Under the pieces are notes generated by a model. It was not told the origin of the DNA. It was given only the letters and a program-made list of their open reading frames with translations, and did not search any database. A program made the translations under genes and the position numbers. DNA of 64,000 bases, from the NCBI RefSeq assembly GCF_002834295.1, contig NZ_PISP01000002.1:248001-312000 (forward strand), read 5' to 3'. Shown in pieces: positions 55,027 through 63,458 of the stretch. Position 1 is the first letter of the stretch; each line of letters begins with the position of its first letter. The stretch is from Rhodohalobacter barkolensis (lineage in GTDB: Bacteria > Bacteroidota > Rhodothermia > Balneolales > Balneolaceae).

Positions 55027-55950
55027 TTACACATCTAGTTGATTCTGCATCCATAAAAGAACATCATTCATTACTTTATCGCGATTTATTTCAAGTAGCA
55101 TTTCGTGCCTGCCCCCGGGATAAATCTTCATGTCTACAGATTCAGCCCCGGATTTTTCCAGTAGCGATTTGAGTTGATGAACTCCCTTTCCCATATTCGA
55201 AACGGGATCCTGATCGCCTGAAATCAAAAATATAGGGATCAATTTACTGTAGCCGGCAAATGGTTTGTGCTTCTGAAGGGTTTTCAAGCCACGAAAGAGA
55301 TCATGATAAAAAGAAGCTGAGTATATAAATCCACAACTGGGATCCTGTACATAGTTGTCAACAATCTCATCATCGCGACTCAACCAGTCGAAGTCTGTGC
55401 GATTGGGTTTAAAAGGTTTGTTGTATTTGCCAAATGTGAGATAGTTGATGAGCGGACTCTTCTTTTTAGAACCAAAAATGGATGTAATCATACCAGATAG
55501 GATAATTCCAAAATGGAGGAGAAACGGGGGTTTGCCATTACTACCGGAATAGATAATGCCTTGTAGTTGGACAGGGTACAGTTGTATGAATCGCTGGACC
55601 AGGAACGAACCCATACTGTGTCCGAGCAAAAAAACCGGAAGCCCAGAGTATTTATGTTCAACAAATTTATATACAGAGTGAATTCCATCAACAAGAGTGT
55701 GAAAGGCATCATCAGAATTCACAAAGCCTAATCCGTTTGATGCAGATTTTCCGTGACCCCGATGGTCATGTGCAAGGACAGCGATTCCATGGTCGGTTAA
55801 AAATGAGGCGAATTCGTGGTATCGGCCGCCGTGCTCAGCCATTCCGTGAACAACAATGAGAACGCTTTTTGGAGGGGTATCGGGTAGCCAAACAGAACAG
55901 TGCAATTCAACACTCTCTGAATCTTTAATCTTAATCGTTTCATTCTTCAT
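55027..55950 (-). CDS. Monoacylglycerol lipase-like alpha/beta hydrolase
   Basis: A 307-residue serine hydrolase. It contains VHGMAEHGGRYHEFA (oxyanion HG), LAHDHRGHGKSA, and the nucleophile elbow FLLGHSMGSFLV. The acid is in ISGDQDPVSNMG and the catalytic His in YPGGRHEMLLE. These match lysophospholipase L2 / monoacylglycerol lipase proteins that release fatty acids from glycerides. It has no signal peptide. It is followed by the OB-fold-like membrane gene. Confidence 0.9.
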   Translation of the reverse strand: MKNETIKIKDSESVELHCSVWLPDTPPKSVLIVVHGMAEHGGRYHEFASFLTDHGIAVLAHDHRGHGKSASNGLGFVNSDDAFHTLVDGIHSVYKFVEHKYSGLPVFLLGHSMGSFLVQRFIQLYPVQLQGIIYSGSNGKPPFLLHFGIILSGMITSIFGSKKKSPLINYLTFGKYNKPFKPNRTDFDWLSRDDEIVDNYVQDPSCGFIYSASFYHDLFRGLKTLQKHKPFAGYSKLIPIFLISGDQDPVSNMGKGVHQLKSLLEKSGAESVDMKIYPGGRHEMLLEINRDKVMNDVLLWMQNQLDV

Positions 55951-56100
55951 AATAATTAAAGTAAAGTGTTTTTCACTTATGCAACAAGCATAGGACAGTA
56001 AAAGAGAAAACAGAGTTGAATTCAGTTGTGTAGAAGTGTAAAAACGATTAACTTTGAAATCTGTAAAAATTTGAGATTATTTTTACAGATGCATAGAAAT

Positions 56101-56174
56101 GCGCCCGTAGCTCAACCGGATAGAGCGTCTGACTTCGGATCAGAAGGTTGAGGGTTCGAATCCTTCCGGGCGTA
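56101..56174 (+). tRNA. tRNA-Arg (TCG), probable attachment site
   Basis: A 74-nt tRNA. The acceptor gcgcccg pairs with cgggcgt (G-U at the end), the anticodon stem tctga/tcaga encloses loop cttcgga with anticodon TCG, and the T-arm is agggttcgaatcctt. An integrase gene begins 172 bp downstream in the same direction. The tRNA 3' half is therefore the likely integration site, kept intact by the element's left junction. Confidence 0.96.
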
Positions 56175-56181
56175 CACTTGT

Positions 56182-56217
56182 AAAAACCCGCTTTAATACA
56201 CTTTAAAGCGGGTTTTT
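56182..56217 (+). terminator. Terminator behind tRNA-Arg
   Basis: A perfect 15-bp stem (aaaaacccgctttaa 56182-56196, ttaaagcgggttttt 56203-56217) with a 6-nt loop, followed by more T residues. It may lie inside the element, since the attachment site is probably in the tRNA. Confidence 0.93.
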
Positions 56218-56346
56218 TTATGCTTTTAAACCAAATTCAGCCATCTTGATTCGTGAAAAGTTTTCCCAAATTAGGGTATTTTTCTTGAATTAAGGGTACA
56301 AAAAAGGGTACATTTTTATTGATCTAATAACTTAAAATAGACTACG

Positions 56347-57507
56347 ATGGCTGGATTAAAGAAGAGGGGTAAGAACTATTACATTGTCTTTAGTAGGAGC
56401 GAAGACGGCAAACAGGTTAAAAAGACCTATTCATTGGGCACAACGTTCAAAAAAATTGCCGAAGAGAAAAAGGTCAATTTTCAAAAATTGTATGATCAGG
56501 GAGAAATTGATCCCTTTCAGGATAGATGGTGTGTTAAAGCATTTGAGGACCAGCAGAAAGAGAGCGGAGGAAGTGCCGGATCGGTTGACAGCTACTTTAT
56601 CGATGACCTAAAAGAAGAGTTCTTAAAAACCAAGGCACATACGGCGGCTGCGACAAGGAAAGCATACAAATCGGTTATTAAGCTTTTCATCGAAGAGGTG
56701 GGTCGTTCTATGACAATTAGCCTAATTAGGCCTTCTGATATCCGAAATTTCTGTTTTAAGGGAGGGTACTCCAATGCAACTCAACGAAATTACTATAAAC
56801 ATTTAAAAGTTTTCTTTTCATGGGTGTCTGAACAGGGAATTATTGATCAAAATCCTTGTGATCAGGTTACCCCACCTAAAAAGAAAGACAAGCTTGTTGA
56901 TAAAATTTTTAGTGAAAGTGAATTAGAAAAAATCTTTGAAGCTTTTAGGAAGCATCATAAAAAGTGTAAAGAGAATAAGCATATCGTTCAATCATCTTTA
57001 CGTCAACACTGGTTTATTCCCTTAATTACGACCTGTTATTATACCGGCCTTCGCAGAAAAGAGATAACACAGCTGAAGTGGCATCAAGTGGATTTTGATA
57101 ACCGAGAAATTAGCGTAACAGATACGAAGAACGGACGAGAACGAACGGTTATACTTTTTGATAAAGCGTATGAAAGTTTAAAGGATTGGCATGCCCATAT
57201 GGGTAAGCCTCAAGGTGGCTTCGTTTTTCCAAGCCCAAAGTCCAACGAGAAAACTCAATTTGGACACAGGGGAGATTACGTGTCAAAAGTTTTTAAGAGT
57301 TACGTGGTAAAGGCAAAACTGAAGGATAGTATTCACTTTCATGGATTACGTCACTCATGTGCCACCTTTATGATTCGCAAAGGTTTTGACGTGACGATAG
57401 TAAAAGAGATGCTTGGGCATAGAAGCATTGAAGTAACCATGAGGTATGTAAGCCTTGCTGTAAAAGATCACAAGAACAGAGCAAAAGAATTAGGACTAAT
57501 TACATAA
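56347..57507 (+). CDS. Tyrosine-type site-specific integrase
   Basis: A 386-residue recombinase. The N-terminal DNA-binding part (about 1-60) is Arm-like. A SAM-like core-binding domain follows (about 85-175, with TQRNYYKHLKVFFSWV). The catalytic domain contains Arg236 (YYTGLRRKE), Lys261, His332 and Arg335 (HGLRHS), His358 (LGHRS) and nucleophile Tyr367 (MRYVSL). All are present, so it should be active. It lies next to tRNA-Arg, its likely target. The 276-aa gene follows without a gap. Confidence 0.95.
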   Translation: MAGLKKRGKNYYIVFSRSEDGKQVKKTYSLGTTFKKIAEEKKVNFQKLYDQGEIDPFQDRWCVKAFEDQQKESGGSAGSVDSYFIDDLKEEFLKTKAHTAAATRKAYKSVIKLFIEEVGRSMTISLIRPSDIRNFCFKGGYSNATQRNYYKHLKVFFSWVSEQGIIDQNPCDQVTPPKKKDKLVDKIFSESELEKIFEAFRKHHKKCKENKHIVQSSLRQHWFIPLITTCYYTGLRRKEITQLKWHQVDFDNREISVTDTKNGRERTVILFDKAYESLKDWHAHMGKPQGGFVFPSPKSNEKTQFGHRGDYVSKVFKSYVVKAKLKDSIHFHGLRHSCATFMIRKGFDVTIVKEMLGHRSIEVTMRYVSLAVKDHKNRAKELGLIT

Positions 57508-58338
57508 ATGGAAACACAACAAAAGCTATTTACTAAAGGAGATAAACCATTACCCATTGATGAATTTGAAGCATACCAATTGCTGTTAGCAGAAAAGCTT
57601 TACCGCCACTATAAAGCACATTATACATCTGATTATCGGAAGGTGCCAAATGAGTTTTCAATAGACTATATGAAATACAAAGGTAGACTGTTAGATGTTC
57701 GAAGTACTGCTCTAAAAAAATTGGATGGTTTTGTATCCAAAGAATTTAGAGAAGACAACTCCAGGGGAAAAATATTTTCAAAAAATACGAAGAAGGCTCT
57801 TTTGAAAAGATTTAAAATAGAGAGGGATCAGCATTTGGAAAATCTTTTAAACCACCTCGGAGGAATTAAATATGGTTCTAAGTACCATTACTTCACAAGG
57901 GTAAATAATAGTCACATTGAGAATGTGCCAATAAGAGCGCTGTTATCTGATTTAGAAAAGGATGGGGAAATAAAAGTAAGAGCTCATTCAAAAACGAAAT
58001 TGAAAGAATTAGATATAAACTTAAATAAATATGCCAAGAGTGAAGCGAAAATTTGGGCAGTTAAATACGTTAAAGACAGAATTGATACTACAGGTGAATT
58101 TAATGCAAAATGGTTAGTAGAAAGTGTAGAAGAAATGTTTAGCCTAATGTTCGTAGAAGGCAAGTACTCAGAAGCTGACCCTGAAAAGGTGTTGAAGAAT
58201 TTGAAGAAATACGTCAAGGAAGCGATTAAAAAGTACGAAGTAATAGATAATATCGACTTCATTCTTGATACAAAATCATTTTACGATTCTGTAAATACTT
58301 CTTTTAAGAATAAATTGACAAGAATTAGCCCAAATTAA
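57508..58338 (+). CDS. Unknown protein of the mobile element
   Basis: A 276-residue, lysine-rich, mostly helical protein. It starts on the base after the integrase stop codon, so it is coupled to it. I recognise no family. A middle segment (about 130-180) ends VRAHSKTKLKELDINLNKY, and the C-terminal half is helical. No membrane segment or signal is present. The DNA is clearly more AT-rich than in chromosomal neighbours, a sign of transfer. A DNA-binding or element-control role is a guess from its position. Confidence 0.75.
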   Translation: METQQKLFTKGDKPLPIDEFEAYQLLLAEKLYRHYKAHYTSDYRKVPNEFSIDYMKYKGRLLDVRSTALKKLDGFVSKEFREDNSRGKIFSKNTKKALLKRFKIERDQHLENLLNHLGGIKYGSKYHYFTRVNNSHIENVPIRALLSDLEKDGEIKVRAHSKTKLKELDINLNKYAKSEAKIWAVKYVKDRIDTTGEFNAKWLVESVEEMFSLMFVEGKYSEADPEKVLKNLKKYVKEAIKKYEVIDNIDFILDTKSFYDSVNTSFKNKLTRISPN

Positions 58339-58403
58339 GGTTAAAAGTTTCATTTTGTGATACCTCCTATAGCCCATAGAGGTTGATTTTTTAACACTTT
58401 CCA

Positions 58404-58453
58404 AACTTTTAGAGTAAAACTGCTTCTTTACACCCCCTTTTATTCTAAAAGTT
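58404..58453. repeat. 16-bp near-perfect inverted repeat
   Basis: Arms aacttttagagtaaaa (58404-58419) and ttttattctaaaagtt (58438-58453) match at 15 of 16 positions around an 18-bp spacer. It lies in the 204-bp gap between the 276-aa gene and the HTH gene. It could be an operator, a terminator-like hairpin or part of a replication origin. Confidence 0.55.
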
Positions 58454-58542
58454 ATATGGGAGATTGCTTGAAACCAGTGCTTATAGTCCACATGGTCCTG
58501 ATCTTAGGTGTGTAAATAAACACCAATTAAAACAAAAAGATC

Positions 58543-58827
58543 ATGACTACAGACAATACACTTATCAAAAAAATCTCGAACCTTGAGGACAAACTCGACT
58601 TTGTCGTGAGTGCCCTTCAGCGTAAACGAGACACTTCCAAATACCTAACAGCTCAGGACATTGAAGCTGAATACGGTATTGATCAGCGAACGGTACTAAA
58701 CCGTAGCAACCTTCATCCCAGCTCACCCGGATTTATTCCAAGTATGAAGATCAGCGGTAAAGGCCGCCGAAAATACTTTGAGAGAAAAGTAATCGACCGT
58801 TTACTAAAACCAGTTTCAAGGAGGTAG
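58543..58827 (+). CDS. Small helix-turn-helix protein of the element
   Basis: A 94-residue protein. A short N-terminal coiled coil (LIKKISNLEDKLDFVVSALQ) is followed by an HTH of the excisionase/MerR-like type (YLTAQDIEAEYGIDQRTVLNR) and a basic wing (SGKGRRKYFERKVIDRLL). Such proteins on integrative elements act as excisionases or replication regulators. It is followed after 4 bp by a 61-aa gene and is probably cotranscribed with the helicase gene. Confidence 0.75.
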   Translation: MTTDNTLIKKISNLEDKLDFVVSALQRKRDTSKYLTAQDIEAEYGIDQRTVLNRSNLHPSSPGFIPSMKISGKGRRKYFERKVIDRLLKPVSRR

Positions 58828-58831
58828 TACA

Positions 58832-59017
58832 ATGAAAACAGTAATACAATATAAAGACCTGAAAATAGAGATAACCATTAATGATGGTGGTAACGATAAG
58901 GTGGAAACAATTAGTGACTGTATTCCACCAAATCATCCAGCTTATGAGTCGGTAGAAGACTTACGGACAATGGAGAGACGAGTGGAAGAAGCAAAATTAA
59001 TACTGAAAGGGGAATAG
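58832..59017 (+). CDS. Small unknown protein of the element
   Basis: A 61-residue protein fitted tightly between the HTH gene (4-bp gap) and the helicase gene (4-bp gap). Its start has an aaggagg-type Shine-Dalgarno sequence. It has an N-terminal pair of strands (TVIQYKDLKIEITINDGG) and a C-terminal charged helix (VEDLRTMERRVEEAKLILKG). No family is recognised. Operon packing and codon use support it as real. Confidence 0.6.
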   Translation: MKTVIQYKDLKIEITINDGGNDKVETISDCIPPNHPAYESVEDLRTMERRVEEAKLILKGE

Positions 59018-59021
59018 TATT

Positions 59022-60479
59022 ATGCCAAGATTATCATTCAGTGACGTAAAGCGAGAAGTAAAGCAGCAGCTTCATAAAGCGAAGACTAAAATTTCCGGAC
59101 AAAATGTAATACCCCACAAGGATGTATTATCCCAAATGCTGGAAAAAGTTGAGTTATTAGACTATCAAAAGGAAGCAAAAACGGATAAGAAGCTCTCAAA
59201 AAAGCATTTTTTAGTCATAACAGTTGAGAAAATACTTGAACTGGCAAAAAAATATGACTGGGGATTGTGTAAGCGACTTGATTTCATCTACCTATACAAT
59301 GGAGCGTATTGGGATGAAATTGAGAAGGAATCACTGCAGAGTTTTTTAGGCTTAGCAGCGTACCGGATGGGAGTTGATCGATTTGAGTCGAAGTACCATC
59401 GATTCAGGGATGAACTTCTCAAACAGTTCATAGTGACAGCTCATCTTCCGGCTCCTGAGAAGGATGGCCCGGAGGTGCTGATCAACCTTAAAAATGGTAC
59501 GGTAGAGATAAACCCGGAAGCGGAAAAAAGAGTTAACCTGAGACAACCTGAAAGTGATGACTTCATCACCTATCAGTTACCGTTTGAGTATGATCCTTAT
59601 GCTACTTCACCACGATTCGATAAGTATCTGGATAAGGTACTCCCAAGCAAAGATCTGCAAAAACTCCTGGCGGAATATTTAGGGTACATTTTCTTAAAGC
59701 CATCCACATTGAAGCTTGAAAAGACATTGCTTCTATATGGTACGGGAGCTAATGGGAAATCGGTCTTCTTTGATATCGTGAATGCGATGCTTGGCGATGA
59801 AAATGTGTCAACATATACCTTGAAAAGTCTGACGAATCAGAATGGCTACTACAGGGCAAAGCTTGCAAACAAGCTGCTGAACTATGCAACGGAGATAGAT
59901 GGTGAGATGAATACGGCTCTATTCAAACAGCTTGTATCCGGTGAGCCTGTAGAGGCGAGATTGCCATATGGTGAACCGTTTACATTGACCAACTATGCAA
60001 AGCTCATTTTTAACTGTAATGAGCTTCCATCCGATGTAGAACATACCAACGCTTTTTTCAGGCGCTTTTTAATTGTTCCCTTTGACGTTACCATTCCACC
60101 GGAGGAGCAGGATAAGGAGCTCTCAAGAAAGATTATTGAGAATGAGTTGTCAGGTGTTTTCAATTGGGTGATTGAGGGACTTCACCGCCTACTCGAGCAA
60201 AAAGGATTTACAGAGTGTGAAGAGGTAAATCAACAGGTCGAGAACTACCGAAAAGAATCCGACTCCGTACTCTCTTTCATCGATCAGAGGGGATACAAGT
60301 CAAGCAAGGTATCTTATACACGACTATCAGAACTCTATCAAGGATACAAGAGGTTTTGTGAACAGGACGGATACAGAGCGTGCAGTAATCGAAAGTTTAG
60401 CACCCGTTTAAAGAATGCCGGATATACAACCGATCGGAAGGAGTATGGACGAGTATTCTACCTGGTGCAGGATTTATGA
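59022..60479 (+). CDS. D5/P4-family helicase (phage/plasmid primase C-terminal type)
   Basis: A 485-residue protein. A D5_N-like region (about 75-215) precedes a superfamily 3 helicase domain with Walker A YGTGANGKSVFF (residues 239-250), Walker B NYATEIDGE and the SF3 motif KLIFNCNELP, followed by RRFLIVPFDVTIP. Phage P4 alpha and related proteins unwind the origin of satellite or plasmid replication. Here the usual N-terminal primase part is missing, and the next gene could supply it. Confidence 0.92.
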   Translation: MPRLSFSDVKREVKQQLHKAKTKISGQNVIPHKDVLSQMLEKVELLDYQKEAKTDKKLSKKHFLVITVEKILELAKKYDWGLCKRLDFIYLYNGAYWDEIEKESLQSFLGLAAYRMGVDRFESKYHRFRDELLKQFIVTAHLPAPEKDGPEVLINLKNGTVEINPEAEKRVNLRQPESDDFITYQLPFEYDPYATSPRFDKYLDKVLPSKDLQKLLAEYLGYIFLKPSTLKLEKTLLLYGTGANGKSVFFDIVNAMLGDENVSTYTLKSLTNQNGYYRAKLANKLLNYATEIDGEMNTALFKQLVSGEPVEARLPYGEPFTLTNYAKLIFNCNELPSDVEHTNAFFRRFLIVPFDVTIPPEEQDKELSRKIIENELSGVFNWVIEGLHRLLEQKGFTECEEVNQQVENYRKESDSVLSFIDQRGYKSSKVSYTRLSELYQGYKRFCEQDGYRACSNRKFSTRLKNAGYTTDRKEYGRVFYLVQDL

Positions 60480-60502
60480 TTTTGTTTATGAACAGCAGTA
60501 GT

Positions 60503-60565
60503 GACAGTATCGACAGGGAATCATAGGTTAAACACTATAAAAGCTTATATCCTGTTGATACTGTC
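60503..60565. repeat. Inverted repeat between helicase and TOPRIM genes
   Basis: Arms 60503-60517 (gacagtatcgacagg) and 60551-60565 (cctgttgatactgtc) match at 14 of 15 positions. The core acagtatcgaca echoes again in actgtcgaaactgt (60560-60573). The sequence lies in the 113-bp gap between the replication genes, so an origin or operator is plausible. Confidence 0.55.
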
Positions 60566-60592
60566 GAAACTGTAGGTTCACAAAAAACTTTT

Positions 60593-61459
60593 ATGAAGAC
60601 GTATCGATATCAGTTAGACTCCGGTTCAAAAAAATACAGGTGCCCATCTTGCCAAATGAAACGATTTGTGAGATATGTGGATCAAACTAACGGGAATTAT
60701 TTGCCTTCTCAGTACGGAAGGTGTGACCGTGAGGTCTCCTGCTCCTATTTTTACTCTCCCTATGATGATCACACCTTTGCCGACCAGAAAGTTGTTCGCA
60801 TTCCAAAAAGAAAGGTTAAGCCTATATTCATTCAAAGAGAGCTATACAAAAAAAGCTTAGCAAACTATCGGCAAAACAACTTCGTCCGCTATCTGCATAC
60901 GCTTTTCGATGAAGAGAAAGTTAACGGTTTGATTAAACGCTACCATCTGGGTACATCTACAAAGCTAAAGGGTGGCTGTATCTTCTATCAGCTGGATCTT
61001 GAAGGGAACATCCGAAGAGGAAAGATTATCGTTTACAACCCGATTACCGGTCGGAGAGGAAGAATTCATTCTGTTCACAGCTTGCTGGGTATAGAAAAGA
61101 GGTTCTATCCTGAATGGAGGTTTTTTGGTGAGCATTTGCTTATTGACAAAAGGAAGCCTGTAGCCATAGTTGAAGCAGAAAAGACAGCCATAATTGCAAG
61201 TGCGTACTTTCCGGAATTCATCTGGGTGGCAACAGGTATGAAAGCAACGCTTAAGATTGAGTATGCTCAGTGCTTGAAGGATAGAAACGTAACGTTATTT
61301 CCCGATTTAGGGGCGTTTGATGACTGGGAGCAAAAAGCTGATGAGCTATCCAGAATTTGTACGGTCTCGGTATCGGATATGCTTGAAGTGAACGCAAATG
61401 CAAATGATATGGCGAAAGGGTTGGACTTGGTAGATTATGTAATAGCTCAAACCAATTAA
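60593..61459 (+). CDS. DUF6371-like zinc-ribbon/TOPRIM primase-like protein
   Basis: A 288-residue protein. The N-terminal zinc ribbon has YRCPSCQMKRF and GRCDREVSC (four cysteines within residues 19-46), as in DnaG-type primases. A linker follows, then a TOPRIM-like half with VAIVEAEKTAIIAS (conserved Glu) and TLFPDLGAFDDW (DxG variant). The arrangement matches DUF6371 proteins of Bacteroidota mobile elements. It may act as the primase partner of the helicase encoded upstream. It overlaps the convergent RES gene by 4 bp. Confidence 0.82.
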   Translation: MKTYRYQLDSGSKKYRCPSCQMKRFVRYVDQTNGNYLPSQYGRCDREVSCSYFYSPYDDHTFADQKVVRIPKRKVKPIFIQRELYKKSLANYRQNNFVRYLHTLFDEEKVNGLIKRYHLGTSTKLKGGCIFYQLDLEGNIRRGKIIVYNPITGRRGRIHSVHSLLGIEKRFYPEWRFFGEHLLIDKRKPVAIVEAEKTAIIASAYFPEFIWVATGMKATLKIEYAQCLKDRNVTLFPDLGAFDDWEQKADELSRICTVSVSDMLEVNANANDMAKGLDLVDYVIAQTN

Positions 61460-62520
61460 GAAACGATTTTAGAGTCAAGTTGAATTGATATTATTTCATG
61501 AACTTTAATATCAGTGATTTCCAATTTGCTATCATCAAATACGGCAAGATTAATTCCTCCGTCATGTAGGGAACTTCCATATTCAATGGCATCGTAACCG
61601 AGTGACTTAACATATTCACATAAATACTGGGTGGGCAAGTAGTCGAGCATTTTATTGTCGTGTGTTCTTAATGGTCTTGATAATTCATGTTCTAATCGCT
61701 TGAGGTAATTTTTGTACTTAAGGTAGTTTTCAAGTCCATCTTCTGCCATAAATGGGCTAAGGTCATCAATCCTCCGGAGGCGTAAAACTTTCATGTTATC
61801 AGCGATCAAACGAAATTCGGCAATTGTAACAAAGTCTGAATGGGTCGCTCTTGATTCATATAGGACAGTTTCTTTTTCAGTTGATAAGTACAAGTAAGGT
61901 ATTCCTATAGGGTTTGCCCTGCCAGACTCACTTAACTCTATAGGAGGTTTTCCCATTTTCTCTTTTTGATATCCTTTTTCCTTTGATATTCTACCGCGAT
62001 AAAATAGCTTCCCCTTTTTATAAGCTTTAGTATGAACTCTGAATAGGTCTTTAAGCAAGTCAAGATTAATACTTTCTCCAATGAAGAATCGGTTATTGGT
62101 CTTTATCTCATTGGCAAATGCTTCCCATTCTTTTTCCAGGCTATCAGCTTCTTCAAGCTTATGTAATATAACTCTTAGCTCGTAGGGCTCCGAAAATAAC
62201 CTATCGTTGGCCTTAAATGAGCTCGATAGGATTTCTTTTAGCAATGATTGATGAACGTTAGCGCTAATGTCACCATTAAAAATAGACCAATCATCTTGAA
62301 TTTTTTTGTGAATTAAATCAGGAGAAATGTCTCCCTCAACCTCACCTTTAACTGGTTCATATATATCAATGAGAGAGATGAATTTTTCCTCAAACTCTCT
62401 TGGGTTTATGAGTGAAGTATTTGTCTTTGAGCAATAGTCGCAATCACCAGATTTAACTGAATTGGAGGTAATAAAACCTGTTAATTCTATGTCATCAAAG
62501 CAGTTTGAGCAGCAATTCAT
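61456..62520 (-). CDS. HEPN/RES-type NAD-processing protein (candidate effector)
   Basis: A 354-residue protein. The N-terminus has a zinc-ribbon-like CCSNCFDD and CDYC (Cys4, Cys7, Cys27, Cys30), as in the HEPN/RES N-terminal domain family. The RES domain lies at about residues 165-350. Conserved positions seen are FYRGR (Arg175 or Arg177), GRANPIGIPYLYLS with Tyr209/Tyr211, LYESRA with Glu222, and IEYGSS (Ser316) ahead of GGINLAVF. RES toxins such as MbcT destroy or phosphorolyse NAD+. No Xre-type antitoxin is next to it. It is the last gene of the operon, 2 bp after the sce7725-like gene. Confidence 0.85.
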   Translation of the reverse strand: MNCCSNCFDDIELTGFITSNSVKSGDCDYCSKTNTSLINPREFEEKFISLIDIYEPVKGEVEGDISPDLIHKKIQDDWSIFNGDISANVHQSLLKEILSSSFKANDRLFSEPYELRVILHKLEEADSLEKEWEAFANEIKTNNRFFIGESINLDLLKDLFRVHTKAYKKGKLFYRGRISKEKGYQKEKMGKPPIELSESGRANPIGIPYLYLSTEKETVLYESRATHSDFVTIAEFRLIADNMKVLRLRRIDDLSPFMAEDGLENYLKYKNYLKRLEHELSRPLRTHDNKMLDYLPTQYLCEYVKSLGYDAIEYGSSLHDGGINLAVFDDSKLEITDIKVHEIISIQLDSKIVS

Positions 62521-62522
62521 TG

Positions 62523-63458
62523 TTAATTTAGAACTCCAATTATAAGTTCTATGTGGTGTATTATGGAAAGCTTTTTAACACTACCTAAACCTGGATAGTG
62601 ACCGGCTGCAGCTTGTTTGCGGAATTCCTCACATGCGCTTGATTGCAGATTTTCATCATTTATAAACTCAATTAGCTTATCAAGAGCTTCTTTGTAAGTT
62701 CCAGGCACATCGGTGTAATCATCGTTTGAATCAGAAACAAAGTGGCGTATCCAGATTTGGCCATCATCTCGTAGATAAGTGAGGTGAATAGTAACGGCAT
62801 AAGGAGCAAAACCTGAGTCAGAGTAATCTTCACCAATGGTTAGATAATCAGAAAAACCGATGTAACCATCTTCATGGTAGAAATTATGTTCATCAGTAAA
62901 AAACTCGTCTGGAACTTTTGCATAATCTGCATTGGTTCGCTTCGAGTTAAAAGGGTCGCTAAGAACCACCTTAGTATTTTGGTTAATTATCCTTCTATAC
63001 CTTCTAACGAGATTTGAGTCTCTGAATAGATTATAATGTACCGTCTTATCATTATAAAAATCGGAGAGGCTATCTGTATCAGGATACTGGCTTAAATGAA
63101 CAATTGTGAAAGGATAGTTATTCTCTAATTCATTAAGACTTTGGTTCAGGGGGGCAAGATTAGTATTTGAATGTATTAGTACTCCAAGGTGTAACTGCTC
63201 GTAGTCGCCTACTTCTGCATTAATGAAATGAATAATCTCATGAAGTGAATCTTTGAGATCGCCAACAGAAGGATTTAGAATGAGAGTAAAGGGTACTTCA
63301 GCATCTACTAACTGTTCACAGGTAATTCTCAGTGTAGATGTTGTTTCTTTAACAGGTTCTATTATGGGGTGTATTACACCCGTTTCGCTCATTTTCTCAG
63401 ATAGCTCACGCAGAGAAATGAGTTCGTATTGTTTACCCCTCAGATATGGAAAGTACAT
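62523..63458 (-). CDS. sce7725 family protein
   Basis: A 311-residue protein whose start, MYFPYLRGKQYELISLREL, is the hallmark of the sce7725 family. It continues with HPIIEPVKETTSTL and VPFTLILNPSVGDL, a strand-helix pattern that resembles beta-protein (PF14350-like) TIM-barrel-type folds. The function is unknown. It begins on the base after the stop of the sce7726-like gene and ends 2 bp before the RES gene, so the three are translationally coupled. It has no signal or membrane segment. Confidence 0.85.
   Translation of the reverse strand: MYFPYLRGKQYELISLRELSEKMSETGVIHPIIEPVKETTSTLRITCEQLVDAEVPFTLILNPSVGDLKDSLHEIIHFINAEVGDYEQLHLGVLIHSNTNLAPLNQSLNELENNYPFTIVHLSQYPDTDSLSDFYNDKTVHYNLFRDSNLVRRYRRIINQNTKVVLSDPFNSKRTNADYAKVPDEFFTDEHNFYHEDGYIGFSDYLTIGEDYSDSGFAPYAVTIHLTYLRDDGQIWIRHFVSDSNDDYTDVPGTYKEALDKLIEFINDENLQSSACEEFRKQAAAGHYPGLGSVKKLSIIHHIELIIGVLN

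Noticed and set aside
58276-58491. Minus-strand open frame overlapping the end of the 276-aa gene
   Set aside because: No recognisable features; it crosses the inverted repeat at 58404-58453 and looks like a shadow.
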